A stretch of DNA of 38,541 nt from an uncultured Muribaculaceae bacterium (GCA_947174635.1 CAMWJS010000018.1:1-38541), one strand, 5' to 3'; positions 19,672 to 29,146 are shown, counted from the stretch's first letter. A program made the numbers and translations. The notes: generated from the letters alone by a model not told the origin.

Positions 19672-20628
19672 TTACAACGTGTTCTTTACAATCTCACGCA
19701 CCGAATTGACGGCATTGAGCGAATAATAGTGTATTGACGGTGCTCCACCTTCATACAGCTCGTTGACCTGGCGTATTCCCCATTCCACACCTACGGCCTT
19801 GCGTTCCTCGTCGGTGGCGCAGGCAAGCAGACGGTTGGCGAACTCGCTCGGTATGTCGACTTTGAATATTTTCGGAAGTATCGACAGCTGGTTGAGGCTC
19901 GTGATTGGTTTTATTCCGGGGATTATAGGCACGTTTATGCCGATTGCGCGGCATTTCTCCACGAAGTTGAAGTATTTGGCATTGTCGAAAAACATCTGCG
20001 TGACAATGTAGTCGGCACCATTGTCGACTTTGGCCTTAAGGTACTGCAGGTCCATGTCGAAATTGGGCGACTCCTCATGTTTTTCCGGATATCCGGCCAC
20101 GCCGCACGAAAATGGCATGTCGCGGCCTGTGTCGGTTGAAGTGCCGTCGATGAAGTAGCCGTTGTTGAAGTCATTGACTTGTTTCTGCAACTCCATTGCG
20201 TGCATATATCCGTTTTCGTTGGGAGTGTATTTGCTGTCGTGTTTGGCTTTGTCGCCACGCAGCACAAGGATATTGTTTATGCCTAAAAACGATAGGTCGA
20301 TAAGTGCGTACTCTGTTTCCAGTTTGGAAAATCCGCTGCATATCAGATGAGGCACCACAGGGATTTTATAACGGTTCTGTATGGCGGATGCCACGGCTAC
20401 AGTGCCCGGACGCGCACGTTGGGTGACGCGCTGGTAAAGCCCTCCGTCGGTCTGCTTGAACACCAGTTCGCTGCGGTGGGTGGTGATGTTGATATAGCGG
20501 GGATTGAACTCGATGAGTTTGTCAATGCCGCGGAAAAGTGTCTCTATACTTTTGCCTTTGAGCGGCGGAAGCACTTCAAATGAAAATCCGCGGCCGGGAG
20601 TGGATGCTATTATCTCGGGTATGTTCAT
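19672..20628 (-). CDS. metF: 5,10-methylenetetrahydrofolate reductase
   Basis: This 318-aa flavoprotein reduces methylene-THF to methyl-THF for methionine synthesis. The N-terminal FSFEVLPPLKG segment carries the catalytic Glu (the E of FEV) and is followed by YINITTHRS. The central segment has ILVLRGDKAK, and later FDNAKYFNFVEKCRAIGINVPIIPGIKPI is the typical FAD/substrate-binding stretch. The family usually has LRGD at this position. It lies in the minus-strand run between a lipoprotein gene and holB. glyA elsewhere in the window makes its substrate. Confidence 0.96.
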   Translation of the reverse strand: MNIPEIIASTPGRGFSFEVLPPLKGKSIETLFRGIDKLIEFNPRYINITTHRSELVFKQTDGGLYQRVTQRARPGTVAVASAIQNRYKIPVVPHLICSGFSKLETEYALIDLSFLGINNILVLRGDKAKHDSKYTPNENGYMHAMELQKQVNDFNNGYFIDGTSTDTGRDMPFSCGVAGYPEKHEESPNFDMDLQYLKAKVDNGADYIVTQMFFDNAKYFNFVEKCRAIGINVPIIPGIKPITSLNQLSILPKIFKVDIPSEFANRLLACATDEERKAVGVEWGIRQVNELYEGGAPSIHYYSLNAVNSVREIVKNTL

Positions 20629-20683
20629 TGCAGAAATTTTTGTCTGTTCGTTCTGTTGTTGTTATTGGTTTCTATCCGGAGCT

Positions 20684-21574
20684 TTATTCGTTTATGCTGT
20701 CGGTATATATCTGTACGCGAGGGGCCGATATGTCGCTGTCAACCTGCTGTTGAAGCTTTTCGAGACGTGCGTTGAGTCTCTGGAGTTCGATGGTAGCGTT
20801 GCGCATGCTGTTTACTGCCTCGGCATAGCGGTAGGCCGTTGCGATTCCGTCAATCTGACCTCCGTTGAGTGAGATGCTGTGCGTGCGTCCGTTCTGACCG
20901 TTGAAAAGTATTTTGACCGGCATTCCGCTGTTGGCGGCTACAAGTTCCCCGATGCCCCGGCTTGCGTTGGGGGTGAATGTGATGACTTCGGAGTTGTTGG
21001 TGCGGAAATTGAGCGTGCCGTCATAAGGGACAGTATCGGTTGTGGCTATCATGTCGCCCACTACTGCAGATACTGACCAGTGTTGAAGTCCGCCGGCCGG
21101 ATTGACCGACGACACGATATAAAATTCACCGTTCTCCGATACGCGCGGCGACACTCCGGTTTTGTTCATGAACTCCGGATCGAACATTGAGAGCTTGAGC
21201 ATATAACCCTCCGTGCCTGGCACATTTACTTGCGTCATAAGAGGTTTAAGGCTGTCAAGAAGCGCTTTGTTGAAGTTGACCGAGGAGTCGGCTGCGGCGA
21301 TGTCCGCCACTGTAATCTGCATAAGCGCTTTCGGCCTGAGCTTTATGCTCTCCTTGATTATGTCGGCTTTGTCGGCAAATTTCTTGTCGAGAGAGTCAAG
21401 CAGCTCTATGCACTCCTCCGGTTTCCCGTCGTTGAGGGCATTCTGCGCCCGGTCAAATGCTATCTGCGCTTCGGCATCCCGGTTGTCGGTGGCGCTTTTG
21501 CATGAACTAACCGACACTGATGTCAGGGCAGTGGCAAGCAGGGCGGTTCCTATATATCTATACACGTTGTACAT
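20684..21574 (-). CDS. Lipoprotein with TPR-like start and coiled-coil end
   Basis: This is a 296-aa predicted lipoprotein; the signal peptide ends in lipobox VSSC near residue 25. After the cysteine a short helical pair resembling one TPR unit (AQIAFDRAQNALNDGKPEECIELLDSL) appears. A beta-rich middle part (FYIVSSVNPAGGLQHWSVSAVVG) and a C-terminal coiled coil (NATIELQRLNARLEKLQQQVDSDI, about residues 258-281) follow. The function is unknown. Its first 17 bases overlap the 3' end of relA, so the two are translationally linked, and metF follows by 55 bases. The overlapping start is the only one that gives a signal peptide. Confidence 0.75.
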   Translation of the reverse strand: MYNVYRYIGTALLATALTSVSVSSCKSATDNRDAEAQIAFDRAQNALNDGKPEECIELLDSLDKKFADKADIIKESIKLRPKALMQITVADIAAADSSVNFNKALLDSLKPLMTQVNVPGTEGYMLKLSMFDPEFMNKTGVSPRVSENGEFYIVSSVNPAGGLQHWSVSAVVGDMIATTDTVPYDGTLNFRTNNSEVITFTPNASRGIGELVAANSGMPVKILFNGQNGRTHSISLNGGQIDGIATAYRYAEAVNSMRNATIELQRLNARLEKLQQQVDSDISAPRVQIYTDSINE

Positions 21575-23765
21575 CTTTTACTCCTTTTATCGTTTTGATT
21601 TTTTTGATTAGCATTTTGAGCGCCGAGATATCGTTGACGCCGACCGAAAGATGTCCCTGGAACAATCCGTCGTTTGAGTCGATTGATATGGCTCTCAGAG
21701 TGATGTCTTTCTCTTTGTTGATGATTGATGAGATGTTTGTCACGATGCCGATGTCGTCATGGCCGACAACACGGAGCGTGGTAGCGAACTGGTCGCCGAC
21801 TTTGCCCGACCAGCGGGTCGGAACCACACGGTAGGGGAAACGCTGGCGCATGTGGATGGCGTTGGGGCAGTCGGCGCGGTGTATGCTCACCACCCCTTCC
21901 GACGAGATAAAGCCGAACACCTCGTCGCCGTGTATCGGATTGCAGCACCGGGCAAGCCTGTAGTTTATCCCTTTGATGTTGTCGCCGATGACGAGTATGT
22001 CACTTGTCGACGCGTTGGCGGTGTCATCGTTTACCGGAAGGATGAATTCTTCGGCCGAGCGCGTTTCGGTTTCGGTCAGGCGTCGTCCGGCTGTCTGCTC
22101 GTAAGCATTGATTACTGTGGTTATATCGAGCGCCTCTTTTGCAATTTCATTGTAAAAGTCGGTGACGGTTTTGAACCCCAGTTTCTTGATTGTGCGCATC
22201 AGTGTCGCTTCTTCCAGCTCTATCTTGCGGTTTTTGAAGCGGCGTTGCAGCATCTCCTTTGCAAGCTCCGAAGCCTGGTTGGAGCGTTCGTTGAGGGTCT
22301 GGCGTATTTTTGTACGGGCCTTTGATGTAACGACAAAATTAAGCCAGTCCTGTTTGGGCGACTGTGACGCCGATGACAGTATTTCAACCGTGTCGCCGCT
22401 CTGCAGCTTGTAGTTTATTTTCTGGTTCTTGCCGTTGACACGCGCGCCGGTGCACTGGCAGCCGAGACGCGAATGTATGTTGAACGCGAAGTCAAGCACC
22501 GTGGCTCCCAACGGCAGTTTGTAGAGATCGCCTTTTGGCGTGAATACAAACACTTCCTTGTCGTAGAAGTCCATCTTGAAGTTACGCATCAGTTCCATCG
22601 GCCCTTCAGCTCCTCCTTCAAGTATATTCCGCACCTTGTTCATCCATGAGTCCATCTCCCCCTCGCTCTTGATGCCTTTATAGCGCCAGTGGGCGGCCAC
22701 GCCTTTTTCTGCCACAAGATCCATGCGGCGTGTGCGTATCTGCACTTCGACCCAGCGTCCGTCGGGCCCCGACACCGTGATGTGAAGCGATTCATACCCG
22801 TTTGATTTCGGTATGCTTATCCAGTCCTTCATACGTGCCGGATTGGGCTGGTACATGTCGGTGACAATGGAGTAGGCCAGCCAGCATTCCGCTTTCTCCC
22901 GTTCTGCCGGGGTGTCGATTATGATGCGTATGGCGAAGAGGTCATAGATGTGGTCTATGTCGCACTTCTGCTTTATGAGTTTGTTCCAGATTGAATAGAT
23001 TGATTTCGTACGTCCCTTGATTTCATACTTTATGCCCGATGCGTCGAGCTTTTCGCGTACGGGCCTGATGAAGTCGGCGATGTATGCGTCGCGTTTGGTC
23101 TTGGTCTCGTTCAGGTGGCGGGCAATGTCGTCGAATGCCTTGCGGTTGGTATATTTGAGCGACATATCCTCCATCTCGCCCTTTATGGCGTAGAGGCCGA
23201 GACGATGGGCGAGCGGTGCGTAAAGGAAGTTTGCCTCGTATGCGACTTCACGCACAAGACGTTCATTGGGGTGATGATTGATCAGTTTCATCAGCTCCAG
23301 ACGGTCTATAATCATTATTATGATTACACGGATATCCTCGGCAAACGTCATCAGCAGCCGGCGGAAGTTGTCGCTCTCTACGGCCACCTGCTTTGAATAA
23401 AGTTTTGTTATGTTGCGGAGGCCGCCGAGCAATTTGGCAACATCATCACCGAATGTTTTCTTTATCTCTTCGATTGAGATAAAGCCGCATTCCACCAGAT
23501 TGCGCAGCATTATTGCCGCCGCCATGTTGAAGTCGGGACTTACACGGTTGCAGAGTGCGAACGCTGTGTGAAGATTGTGCACTACAGGACTTATGCCGAA
23601 ACGGTCGGGGTGGAGATGGCCTTCTCTGGCGCCTTCGCGCAGCAGTCGTGCGATAAGGCGCAGCTTGTCTATGTCAATGCCTTGCGACTCCATCTGGCGG
23701 TAAAGACCGCGACAGAGTGTCAGCATCGTAGGCTTGCCTGACGGATGTAGTAGAGCGGTTGACAT
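21558..23765 (-). CDS. relA: RelA/SpoT family (p)ppGpp synthetase with degenerate hydrolase domain
   Basis: This 735-aa protein synthesises the stringent-response alarmone. Order: pseudo-hydrolase HD domain, synthetase, TGS, linker and ACT domain. The hydrolase signature HDxxED is replaced by R88-N89-L-V-E92-C93, so it is probably synthetase-only, like RelA. The synthetase is intact: YEIKGRTKSIYSIWNK, YDLFAIRIII and SNGYESLH. TGS starts at EVFVFTPKGDLYKLPLGA and ACT covers the last 75 residues. ATG 23765 is chosen because the alternative ATG at 23798 overlaps a likely -7 promoter element. It heads the minus-strand run continuing into a lipoprotein, metF, holB and hemW. Confidence 0.95.
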   Translation of the reverse strand: MSTALLHPSGKPTMLTLCRGLYRQMESQGIDIDKLRLIARLLREGAREGHLHPDRFGISPVVHNLHTAFALCNRVSPDFNMAAAIMLRNLVECGFISIEEIKKTFGDDVAKLLGGLRNITKLYSKQVAVESDNFRRLLMTFAEDIRVIIIMIIDRLELMKLINHHPNERLVREVAYEANFLYAPLAHRLGLYAIKGEMEDMSLKYTNRKAFDDIARHLNETKTKRDAYIADFIRPVREKLDASGIKYEIKGRTKSIYSIWNKLIKQKCDIDHIYDLFAIRIIIDTPAEREKAECWLAYSIVTDMYQPNPARMKDWISIPKSNGYESLHITVSGPDGRWVEVQIRTRRMDLVAEKGVAAHWRYKGIKSEGEMDSWMNKVRNILEGGAEGPMELMRNFKMDFYDKEVFVFTPKGDLYKLPLGATVLDFAFNIHSRLGCQCTGARVNGKNQKINYKLQSGDTVEILSSASQSPKQDWLNFVVTSKARTKIRQTLNERSNQASELAKEMLQRRFKNRKIELEEATLMRTIKKLGFKTVTDFYNEIAKEALDITTVINAYEQTAGRRLTETETRSAEEFILPVNDDTANASTSDILVIGDNIKGINYRLARCCNPIHGDEVFGFISSEGVVSIHRADCPNAIHMRQRFPYRVVPTRWSGKVGDQFATTLRVVGHDDIGIVTNISSIINKEKDITLRAISIDSNDGLFQGHLSVGVNDISALKMLIKKIKTIKGVKDVQRV

Positions 23766-23786
23766 GTGCGTTTTGCTTTTTATCAA

Positions 23787-23794
23787 CAAAGATA
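23787..23794 (-). promoter_or_regulatory. Predicted -7 element of relA
   Basis: TATCTTTG on the minus strand (23794-23787) is a perfect TAnnTTTG. No good -33 match is seen at the right distance. It lies 22 bases before ATG 23765, leaving a leader of about 15 bases. Confidence 0.5.
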
Positions 23795-23811
23795 GCAAAA
23801 AAAACAGAAAA

Positions 23812-23849
23812 GCAGGCTGAAAGATGAGTAAATCATAGTTTCAGCCTGC
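23812..23849. terminator. Hairpin terminator upstream of relA
   Basis: A perfect 11-bp stem GCAGGCTGAAA (23812-23822) with TTTCAGCCTGC (23839-23849) encloses a 16-base loop. On the minus strand it is followed by TTTTCTGTTTTTTTT, and on the plus strand by ATATTTTTT. It ends the small gene at 23912-24082. Confidence 0.85.
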
Positions 23850-23911
23850 ATATTTTTTAGAATTTTAAATAAAATTGCAGTTGGCGTGATTTCGGCGTAT
23901 GCATGATTCGG

Positions 23912-24082
23912 TCACACCGGCTTGCCTTCGTTGCGCGGATTGTTGTTGAGTTCGCATGTGCGCTCTTTTACAAGCTGTTTGTTGTCGGCATTGTTGTCAG
24001 CTTCGTTGACTGCGGCTCCGGGGTATTGGCGTTCCGCTTTTTCGCGCTCTTCTTTTGTGGGTTTGTTGTCAGTCTTATCCAT
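23912..24082 (-). CDS. Conserved small charged protein, 56 aa
   Basis: A small, highly polar protein (MDKTDNKPTKEEREKAERQYP, then GAAVNEADNN) ending in ERTCELNNNPRNEGKPV. It has no membrane segment and is rich in Asn, Glu and Lys, probably largely disordered. The KPTKEEREKAERQYPGA and LVKERTxELNNNPRN pattern looks like a small hypothetical family seen in Bacteroidales (from memory, not searched). ATG 24082 gives this pattern; an ATG at 24124 would add 14 residues. It sits 80 bases after the engB stop on the same strand and ends 62 bases before a terminator. Confidence 0.6.
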   Translation of the reverse strand: MDKTDNKPTKEEREKAERQYPGAAVNEADNNADNKQLVKERTCELNNNPRNEGKPV

Positions 24083-24162
24083 AATGTTAATATTTGAGTT
24101 ACCGATATTGATTTTACGGGCCATTTATTCGGTAATGGCTGAAATATTAACGCCGGAAGGCT

Positions 24163-24771
24163 TCAAACAGTTTGCAAAGGCAGTTGATTGAGCTCGCTGA
24201 TGTAGTCAAGCAGTGCTTCGCGGCCGCGGCGGTCCTCGCTTGATGTGGCGAATATCGGAGGCAGTTCCTCCCACTGTTCGAGCAGGGTAGTGCAGTATGC
24301 CGATATTGATTTTTTGCCGGCTGCCGAAGACAATTTGTCGAGCTTGGTGAACACGATTGCGAACGGCACTCCGTTCTCGCCGAGCCACTCCATGAACTCA
24401 AGGTCGATTTTCTGCGGTTTGTGGCGCACGTCGATAAGAAGAAACAGCGTGGTCATCTGTGCGCGGTTTAGGATATAGTCCCTGATTATTTTGTCGATTG
24501 ACTTGCGGCTCTCTTTGCTGCGCTGTGCGTAGCCGTAGCCGGGCAGGTCGACGATATACCAGCTGTCGTTTACGAGAAAATGGTTGATAAGAAGGGTCTT
24601 TCCCGGTTTTGATGATGTCTGAGCGAGAGCCTTCTGGCCGGTCAGCATATTGATAAGTGATGATTTTCCCACGTTCGAACGGCCTATGAAAGCGTATTCG
24701 TGGCGCAGGTCGTCGGGACATTTATCGACCGACGTATTTGATATGACGAAGCGCGCGCTGTTGATTATCAT
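24163..24771 (-). CDS. yihA: Ribosome biogenesis GTPase YihA/YsxC/EngB
   Basis: This 202-aa GTPase is needed for large ribosomal subunit assembly. The G1 loop GRSNVGKS lies at 30-37, the G2 threonine is in SSKPGKT, G3 is DLPGYG and G4 is TKLD. ATG 24771 gives [11 protein letters not shown] and matches family length; the frame extends 138 bases further upstream through promoter sequence and is rejected. A TATCTTTG promoter element lies 34 bases upstream. The divergent neighbour is trmN6 and the small 56-aa gene is downstream. Confidence 0.95.
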   Translation of the reverse strand: MIINSARFVISNTSVDKCPDDLRHEYAFIGRSNVGKSSLINMLTGQKALAQTSSKPGKTLLINHFLVNDSWYIVDLPGYGYAQRSKESRKSIDKIIRDYILNRAQMTTLFLLIDVRHKPQKIDLEFMEWLGENGVPFAIVFTKLDKLSSAAGKKSISAYCTTLLEQWEELPPIFATSSEDRRGREALLDYISELNQLPLQTV

Positions 24772-24804
24772 GATTTTACAGTCTGTGTAGTTGTTTGACG
24801 TATG

Positions 24805-24812
24805 CAAAGATA
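24805..24812 (-). promoter_or_regulatory. Predicted -7 element of yihA/engB
   Basis: TATCTTTG on the minus strand (24812-24805), a perfect TAnnTTTG, 34 bases before the start codon. No clear -33 element was found. Confidence 0.5.
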
Positions 24813-24832
24813 ACCAATTTGATGCTAAATAG

Positions 24833-24863
24833 TTGTGTAAAGGGACGAAAAATTGTAATTTTG
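24833..24863 (+). promoter_or_regulatory. Predicted trmN6 promoter
   Basis: TTG (24833-24835) and, after 20 bases, TAATTTTG (24856-24863) on the plus strand, 45 bases before the trmN6 start. Confidence 0.5.
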
Positions 24864-24907
24864 CAATGATTGTCAAACAATAAAACTGTCCATTCCCACG
24901 AGCTTCC

Positions 24908-25633
24908 ATGAATAAAAATCGAGAGACGATGTTTCATTTCAAGCAGTTCTCGCTGTCCAACAGTCTTAGTGCCATGAAAGTCGGCACCGATGGGGTGTTG
25001 CTTGGGGCGTGGGCGCAACCTGCCGATGCTTCTTCATGTGTAGGTGTCCTTGATATAGGATGCGGTACAGGGGTAATTGGCCTGATGATTGCGCAGCGTT
25101 ATCCCGACGCTGCTGTGACGTGTATCGATATTAGTCCTGAGGCAGTGGAGGAGTGTGCTGAAAATATCTCGCGTTCGCCGTTTGCCGGGAGGGTAGTTGT
25201 ATGCCGGGCTGACTTTATGGACTATGTGGCCGGTAGGAAATTCGAGCTGATAGTAAGCAATCCCCCGTTCTTTACAGAACAGTTGCACTCTCCCGACCCG
25301 CTGCGAGCCAAAGCGCGCCACGACGACAGTCTGCCTCTTGCCGCTCTGATGCGGGGCAGCGCGTCATTGCTTTCTCCCGGTGGGCGGTTAGCTCTTGTGT
25401 TGCCTGCAGGCCGTGATGATGAAGCTTTGCTTGAAGCTTCCCTGGCAGGATTGAATGCCGTGCGCCGATGCAGGGTCTATACTCGTGACGGTAAACCGTC
25501 GCGCCGCACTCTGTGGGAATTTGCTTCAGAAGCAGGCTGCTGCGCTGAAGAGCGCTTGGTCATTCAGAATGCCGACGGAAGCTATACCGACGGCTACAAG
25601 GCGCTGGTTAAGGATTTTTATCTCGGATTCTGA
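24908..25633 (+). CDS. trmN6: tRNA1(Val) (adenine-37-N6)-methyltransferase family
   Basis: This is a 241-aa SAM-dependent N6-adenine methyltransferase that modifies A37 of tRNA1(Val) in its family. The SAM-binding motif I is [12 protein letters not shown], motif II is [10 protein letters not shown], and the catalytic NPPF tetrapeptide occurs in [12 protein letters not shown]. The N-terminal [27 protein letters not shown] stretch is characteristic of TrmN6/YfiC. Start 24908 is used; ATG 24929 (MFHFKQF) is also possible. A CPBP protease gene follows 44 bases later on the same strand. Confidence 0.9.
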   Translation: MNKNRETMFHFKQFSLSNSLSAMKVGTDGVLLGAWAQPADASSCVGVLDIGCGTGVIGLMIAQRYPDAAVTCIDISPEAVEECAENISRSPFAGRVVVCRADFMDYVAGRKFELIVSNPPFFTEQLHSPDPLRAKARHDDSLPLAALMRGSASLLSPGGRLALVLPAGRDDEALLEASLAGLNAVRRCRVYTRDGKPSRRTLWEFASEAGCCAEERLVIQNADGSYTDGYKALVKDFYLGF

Positions 25634-25677
25634 ACCATGCTTTACAGATAAGAATATATAAGAAAAACTGAACAATA

Positions 25678-26610
25678 ATGGATTTAAAGGAAATTAATTC
25701 ATCTTCATTCAACTCGCAGCGTGGGAGCGGATGGCTTCCGGCTGTCAATCAGCCCGGACGTGCCATAGGTGTGCTTTTCGGCGTGTTTTTTATTATGTTG
25801 CTTATGCTTTCGGTGGTGTCGTCGGTTGTAATCGGCGATGGTTTTACTGTAAAAGGCATGAGGATATTCACAGTGGTGCAGGATTTGCTGGTGTTCATAT
25901 TGCCTGCGGTTCTGGCTGCGTTTGTCGCAACACGTCTGCCCGCCTCTCTGCTTACGGTCAATGTGAAACCGCGGTTTTTCACCGTGCTTATGGCCATCAT
26001 AGTCATGATTACGTCGTTGCCGGCAATGGAGTGGCTTATAGAATTGAACAACAATCTGCACTTGCCCGAGTCGATGAGCTCGCTTGAAGAGAGTCTGCGC
26101 GGCATGGAAGATTCCGCTTCGGCCGGTATCGGCGCACTCTCGGGCAGCGGCTCAGTTGGCGACCTTATAATGGGGATACTCATAATCGGTATTCTTACCG
26201 GAATTGCAGAGGAATTCTTTTTCCGCGGAGCGTTGCAAAATCTGTTCATGACAATGCCTAAGGTCAAGAAGCATTTTGCGATATGGGCGGCAGCGTTTAT
26301 TTTCAGCTTCATGCACTTCCAGTTCTTTGGCTTTATTCCACGGTTGTTGTTGGGCGCGTACTTCGGATATCTGATATGGTGGACCGGTTCGGTATGGGTG
26401 CCTGTGATAGCGCATGCGTTCAATAATTCGCTCGTTGTGCTATTGTCATGGATTACGATGCGCAACGGCGTGGCCGAATCTGTCGAAAACGCAGCCGCAA
26501 TCAACTTCGGCTCTGACTGGACTACAATAATTTTAAGCATCGCGGTAACCGCGCTCGGCATAATTGTACTCCGTCGGGATGCAATCCGCCACCGTCCATG
26601 GCGCTTATAG
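25678..26610 (+). CDS. CPBP family intramembrane glutamic endopeptidase
   Basis: This is a 310-aa multi-pass membrane protein with the CPBP/Abi domain. The metal-independent glutamic protease motif is EEFFFR (E178, E179, R183). A second motif is SFMHFQFF with H213, and a third is IAHAFNN. Hydrophobic helices are seen near residues 30-52, 65-85, 100-118, 160-176, 200-212, 225-240 and 285-300. These enzymes process membrane proteins or peptides, and substrates here are unknown. It is co-oriented with trmN6 and ends before a strong terminator. Confidence 0.9.
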   Translation: MDLKEINSSSFNSQRGSGWLPAVNQPGRAIGVLFGVFFIMLLMLSVVSSVVIGDGFTVKGMRIFTVVQDLLVFILPAVLAAFVATRLPASLLTVNVKPRFFTVLMAIIVMITSLPAMEWLIELNNNLHLPESMSSLEESLRGMEDSASAGIGALSGSGSVGDLIMGILIIGILTGIAEEFFFRGALQNLFMTMPKVKKHFAIWAAAFIFSFMHFQFFGFIPRLLLGAYFGYLIWWTGSVWVPVIAHAFNNSLVVLLSWITMRNGVAESVENAAAINFGSDWTTIILSIAVTALGIIVLRRDAIRHRPWRL

Positions 26611-26629
26611 TTATCACCTTTAAAATAAA

Positions 26630-26692
26630 ACTATAAAAAAAATATTACTGTCAGTCATAGTAAAAATGCTGACAGTAATATTTTTTTATAGT
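26630..26692. terminator. Bidirectional terminator between the CPBP gene and lon
   Basis: Arms 26630-26654 and 26669-26692 form a 24-bp stem with one bulged A; the core is TATTACTGTCAG/CTGACAGTAATA, with A- and T-runs at the base. It lies between convergent genes. Confidence 0.9.
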
Positions 26693-26734
26693 CAATACAG
26701 ATGCCGTGCAGTGCTGTATCTTTAATTCAAAGTA

Positions 26735-29146
26735 TTATACCAATGCGATGTCGAAGACTTCGCTTACGGTGTTGACGTAATGGAAGGTGAGGCCTGTGCG
26801 GTATTTTTCAGCTATATCCTCCACGTCTTTGCGGTTTTCGGCCGACAGGATTATGTCGGTTATGCCGGCACGCTTGGCTGCGAGAATTTTTTCCTTGATG
26901 CCGCCTACGGGGAGCACTTTGCCACGAAGCGTGATTTCGCCGGTCATGGCGAGACGGTCGGTGACTTTGCGTCCGGTGAATGCCGATGCAATCGAAGTGG
27001 CCATCGTTATGCCGGCCGACGGACCGTCTTTCGGGATGGCGCCTTCTGGCACGTGGATGTGCAGGTCGGTTTTCTCAAAGCGGTCATAGGCAATGCCGAG
27101 CATATCGGCGTGCGACTTGATATATTGCAGCGCTATCATGGCCGACTCTTTCATGACGTCGCCGAGATTTCCGGTCAGCGTCAGTTTCTCACCTTTGCCG
27201 CTGCTGAGTGATGTCTCGATAAACAATATCTCGCCACCTACGGCAGTCCATGCCAGTCCGGTTACGACGCCGGGGAATGCGTTTCCCTCGTAGCGGTCCT
27301 TGCTGTATTTCGCTATGCCGAGATATTCATTTATGTCGTCGCGGCCAATCGGCATCTTCACCTCCTTGTTGCCAACGGTGCGGTACACCACCTTGCGCGC
27401 TACCGATGCAAGCGCTTTTTCAAGCTGACGTACACCGCTTTCGGCCGTATAACTTTCGACAATCAGAGCCAGTGCGTCGTCGTTGAGCTGCAGTTCCTCC
27501 TCATTGAGTTTGTACTCCGTGCGCAGACGAGGTATGAGGTAGTCGCGGGCTATTGCGATTTTTTCTTCAAGTATATATCCCGAGAGGTCTATCACCTCCA
27601 TGCGGTCGACAAGCGGACGCTGCACGGTCTCGAGTGTGTTTGCGGTTGCGATAAACAGCACTTTGGACAGGTCGAAATCCACATCGATGTAGTTGTCGTG
27701 GAATCGGTGGTTCTGTTCCGGGTCGAGCACTTCGAGGAGAGCGGCCGCGGGGTCTCCTTTATAGTCGTTGCCGATTTTGTCTATTTCATCAAGCATGAGC
27801 ACCGGGTTGGAGGTGCCTGCACGGCGTATTGCCTCGATGATGCGTCCGGGCATGGCGCCGATATAGGTGCGGCGGTGGCCTCGTATCTCAGCCTCGTCGT
27901 GAAGTCCGCCGAGCGATATGCGCTGGAATTTGCGTCCCAGGGCATCGGCTATCGACTGGCCGAGCGATGTCTTGCCTACTCCGGGAGGACCTACAAGACA
28001 TAGTATCGGGGACTTGCCGTCGGGATTGTGCATCAGCACGGCTATTTGCTCGAGTATGCGTTGTTTCACCTTTTCAAGTCCGTAATGGCATGCGTTCAGT
28101 TCCTCTTCCGCTTTGCCGAAATCGCGGTTCAGTTCGCTCGATATGCCCCATGGAAGCTCAAGGTAGGTCTCGAGGTAGGCGTACTGGACGCTGTAGTCGG
28201 GAGCCTGCGGATTGAGCCGCTGTAGTTTGTCGAGCTCTTTTGCGAAATGTGCCGCCGCTTTTTCGGGCATTGTGACTTTTTCCGCCATAGCCTTGAAATT
28301 GTCTATGTCGTTGTCGTCGCCGTTGAGCTCGCGGTCTATGGCTTCCATCTGTCGCTGAAGGAATACGCGACGCTGCTGGTCGTCAAACGATTCGCGGGCA
28401 CGCTGGTGCACCGACTGCGCTATGCTGAGCATCTCCTCGTGCTTTACGAGCTCGTTGAAGAGAGTCTGCGCGCGTTCCTTTACACGATACATTGCCAGAA
28501 GCGACATCTTTACCTTTATGTCGATTGGCACGTGGGTGGCCGTCATGTTGACAAGTTCTTCGCGTGCCATGCCGTTGTTGGTGATGTTGAAAAGGAAATC
28601 CACCTCGACCGGCGACTCTGAGCCGGCTGACGCCAGTTTGGATGCCGTTGATTTTATTTCGTCGCAGAGTGCGGAAAATTCTTTATCCGACTCTTTGGGC
28701 GATGTCTCGTTGATGAATTTGACCTGAGCGCTCAGCGGGGCTTCGGGAATGACTGAACCGGCGCCTTTGCCTGTGATTTTGAATTTGGCGGTGCCGCGCA
28801 CGATTGCGGTGCTTGTATTGTCGGGGAGCTGTATCACCTGGAGCACATCGCCGATTACGCCGTAATGAAACAGCGAATTGAGCGAAGGGTCATCCTCCGA
28901 TGCGTCGAGCTGGCATACTATGCCGATAGGGACTCCGCGTTTTTTAGCCAGTTCGGCAGTACGGAGCGAAGTTTCACGTCCGAGTTTTATTGGAATTGTG
29001 ACATTAGGGAAAAGCACGACATTGCGTGTCGGTAAAATAGGTACGTCAAGCGGGTCTACTTCGAGTTCTTTTCGCTTAGGCTCGCCCAAATCTATATGTC
29101 CTATTGAAAAAATCTGTCCCTGGTCGTTATTGTTGCTGAATTTCAT
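26735..29146 (-). CDS. lon: ATP-dependent protease Lon
   Basis: This 803-aa AAA+ serine protease degrades damaged and regulatory proteins. The N-terminal LonN domain starts near VPILPTRNVVLFPNVTIPI. The Walker A is GPPGVGKTS, Walker B is VLMLDEIDKIG, and the peptidase domain has PKDGPSAGIT with catalytic S710 and K753 (spacing 43, as in E. coli Lon). ATG 29146 (MKFSNNNDQGQ) is preferred. The upstream ATG at 29224 would add a basic 26-residue extension lacking in the family. A promoter is predicted about 185-215 bases upstream. Confidence 0.97.
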   Translation of the reverse strand: MKFSNNNDQGQIFSIGHIDLGEPKRKELEVDPLDVPILPTRNVVLFPNVTIPIKLGRETSLRTAELAKKRGVPIGIVCQLDASEDDPSLNSLFHYGVIGDVLQVIQLPDNTSTAIVRGTAKFKITGKGAGSVIPEAPLSAQVKFINETSPKESDKEFSALCDEIKSTASKLASAGSESPVEVDFLFNITNNGMAREELVNMTATHVPIDIKVKMSLLAMYRVKERAQTLFNELVKHEEMLSIAQSVHQRARESFDDQQRRVFLQRQMEAIDRELNGDDNDIDNFKAMAEKVTMPEKAAAHFAKELDKLQRLNPQAPDYSVQYAYLETYLELPWGISSELNRDFGKAEEELNACHYGLEKVKQRILEQIAVLMHNPDGKSPILCLVGPPGVGKTSLGQSIADALGRKFQRISLGGLHDEAEIRGHRRTYIGAMPGRIIEAIRRAGTSNPVLMLDEIDKIGNDYKGDPAAALLEVLDPEQNHRFHDNYIDVDFDLSKVLFIATANTLETVQRPLVDRMEVIDLSGYILEEKIAIARDYLIPRLRTEYKLNEEELQLNDDALALIVESYTAESGVRQLEKALASVARKVVYRTVGNKEVKMPIGRDDINEYLGIAKYSKDRYEGNAFPGVVTGLAWTAVGGEILFIETSLSSGKGEKLTLTGNLGDVMKESAMIALQYIKSHADMLGIAYDRFEKTDLHIHVPEGAIPKDGPSAGITMATSIASAFTGRKVTDRLAMTGEITLRGKVLPVGGIKEKILAAKRAGITDIILSAENRKDVEDIAEKYRTGLTFHYVNTVSEVFDIALV

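Noticed and set aside
24772-24909. 46-residue N-terminal extension of YihA/EngB
   Set aside because: It runs through the divergent promoter region, including the -7 element at 24805-24812, and is not found in the family.
25749-26561. 270-codon minus-strand frame inside the CPBP gene
   Set aside because: Shadow of the hydrophobic CPBP reading frame; the product is Asn/Ser/Thr-rich with no recognisable motif.
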